Below are positions 63,987 to 64,000 of a stretch of DNA of 64,000 bases, in pieces. How positions within the stretch are numbered: position 1 is the first letter of the stretch; the number at the start of each line of letters is the position of its first letter. The stretch spans positions 1 through 64,000 of the forward strand of contig JAISUS010000008.1 of NCBI GenBank assembly GCA_031271965.1, in the 5' to 3' direction. A model generated the notes under the pieces. The model saw only the letters and a list, made by a program, of their open reading frames with translations, ran no database searches and had not been told where the DNA came from. Origin of the DNA: Prevotella sp. (GTDB lineage: Bacteria > Bacteroidota > Bacteroidia > Bacteroidales > Dysgonomonadaceae). Made by a program: the position numbers and the translations under genes.

Positions 63987-64000
63987 ATAACCTGTTTTTT

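Larger units (their letters stand above)
57604..64000. mobile_element. Left part of an integrated mobile element (integrative/mobilizable island or phage satellite)
   Basis: Begins directly downstream of tRNA-Gly with a tyrosine recombinase gene reading away from the tRNA. Next come an unknown gene, a VapE-type ATPase, a RecA-like ATPase, DUF3871 and another unknown gene. The DNA is visibly richer in A and T than the chromosomal genes to the left. The set replication/recombination plus DUF3871 is known from Bacteroidales integrative elements. No relaxase, capsid, toxin or resistance gene is seen before the window ends, so whether it is mobilizable or a phage satellite is open, and attR is outside. 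Confidence 0.8.

Overview
This looks like chromosomal DNA of a Bacteroidales bacterium (Bacteroidota), possibly a Dysgonomonas- or Parabacteroides-like gut or environmental species; the genus is inference. The evidence is a SusC/SusD pair with a hybrid two-component sensor, DUF6089-uppS-bamA-ompH and dut-TPR-DUF4292-envC gene orders, lipoproteins with acidic residues after the lipidated Cys, and promoters of the Bacteroidota type (TTTG, about 18-21 bp, TAnnTTTG) rather than -35/-10 boxes.

Layout. 1-215: left-edge leader of a transcript that runs off the window. 216-10839 (minus): polysaccharide utilisation core of SusC, SusD, a surface lipoprotein and an HTCS regulator, with no glycoside hydrolase beside it. 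11189-13377: Gfo/Idh/MocA oxidoreductase and an MFS transporter. 13442-18842 (minus): an orphan OmpH/Skp chaperone behind a structured leader, then the rimP-nusA-infB operon. 18975-21212: a GH92 alpha-mannosidase. 21415-24740 (plus): thrS-infC-rpmI-rplT. 24810-30169 (minus): outer-membrane biogenesis cluster DUF6089-uppS-bamA-ompH-ompH. 30248-33990 (minus): DUF6242 lipoprotein, ribD, ridA, rlmB. 34102-34228: intergenic palindromic repeat. 34365-36702 (minus): sulfur assimilation genes metY and cysK. 36945-44224 (plus): murF, GH2 and GH29 glycosidases, dnaN and a DEDDh exonuclease. 44274-45629 (minus): two uncharacterised envelope proteins. 45760-50420 (minus): hexuronate operon DUF4861-uxaB-HIT-uxaA. 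50596-56751 (minus): dut-TPR-DUF4292-envC-tandem cupin-FemAB operon. 56904-57401: ribH. 57438-57603: tRNA-Tyr and tRNA-Gly.

From 57604 to the right edge the DNA appears more AT-rich and carries a tyrosine recombinase directly downstream of tRNA-Gly, a VapE-type helicase/primase-associated ATPase, a RecA-like AAA ATPase, DUF3871 and unknown genes. This is the left part of an integrated mobile element (mobilizable island or phage satellite); its right end is outside the window, so neither its class nor its attachment repeat can be proved.

How the parts work together: the SusCD core, GH92, GH2/GH29 pair and hexuronate operon all handle glycans or their breakdown products. Two of these units carry 21-bp-period direct repeats just upstream of promoters with a good -7 box and a poor -33 box, which fits activator-dependent control. 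The translation operons carry leader hairpins that suggest autogenous control. The least explained DNA is (i) the structured leader at 14021-14109, (ii) the mobile-element control region at 59962-60163 (21-bp repeats, then a 31-codon leader ORF overlapping vapE), (iii) paired inverted repeats at 61341-61435 and 63439-63550, and (iv) a tandem ketoisomerase-type cupin with one degenerate active site.
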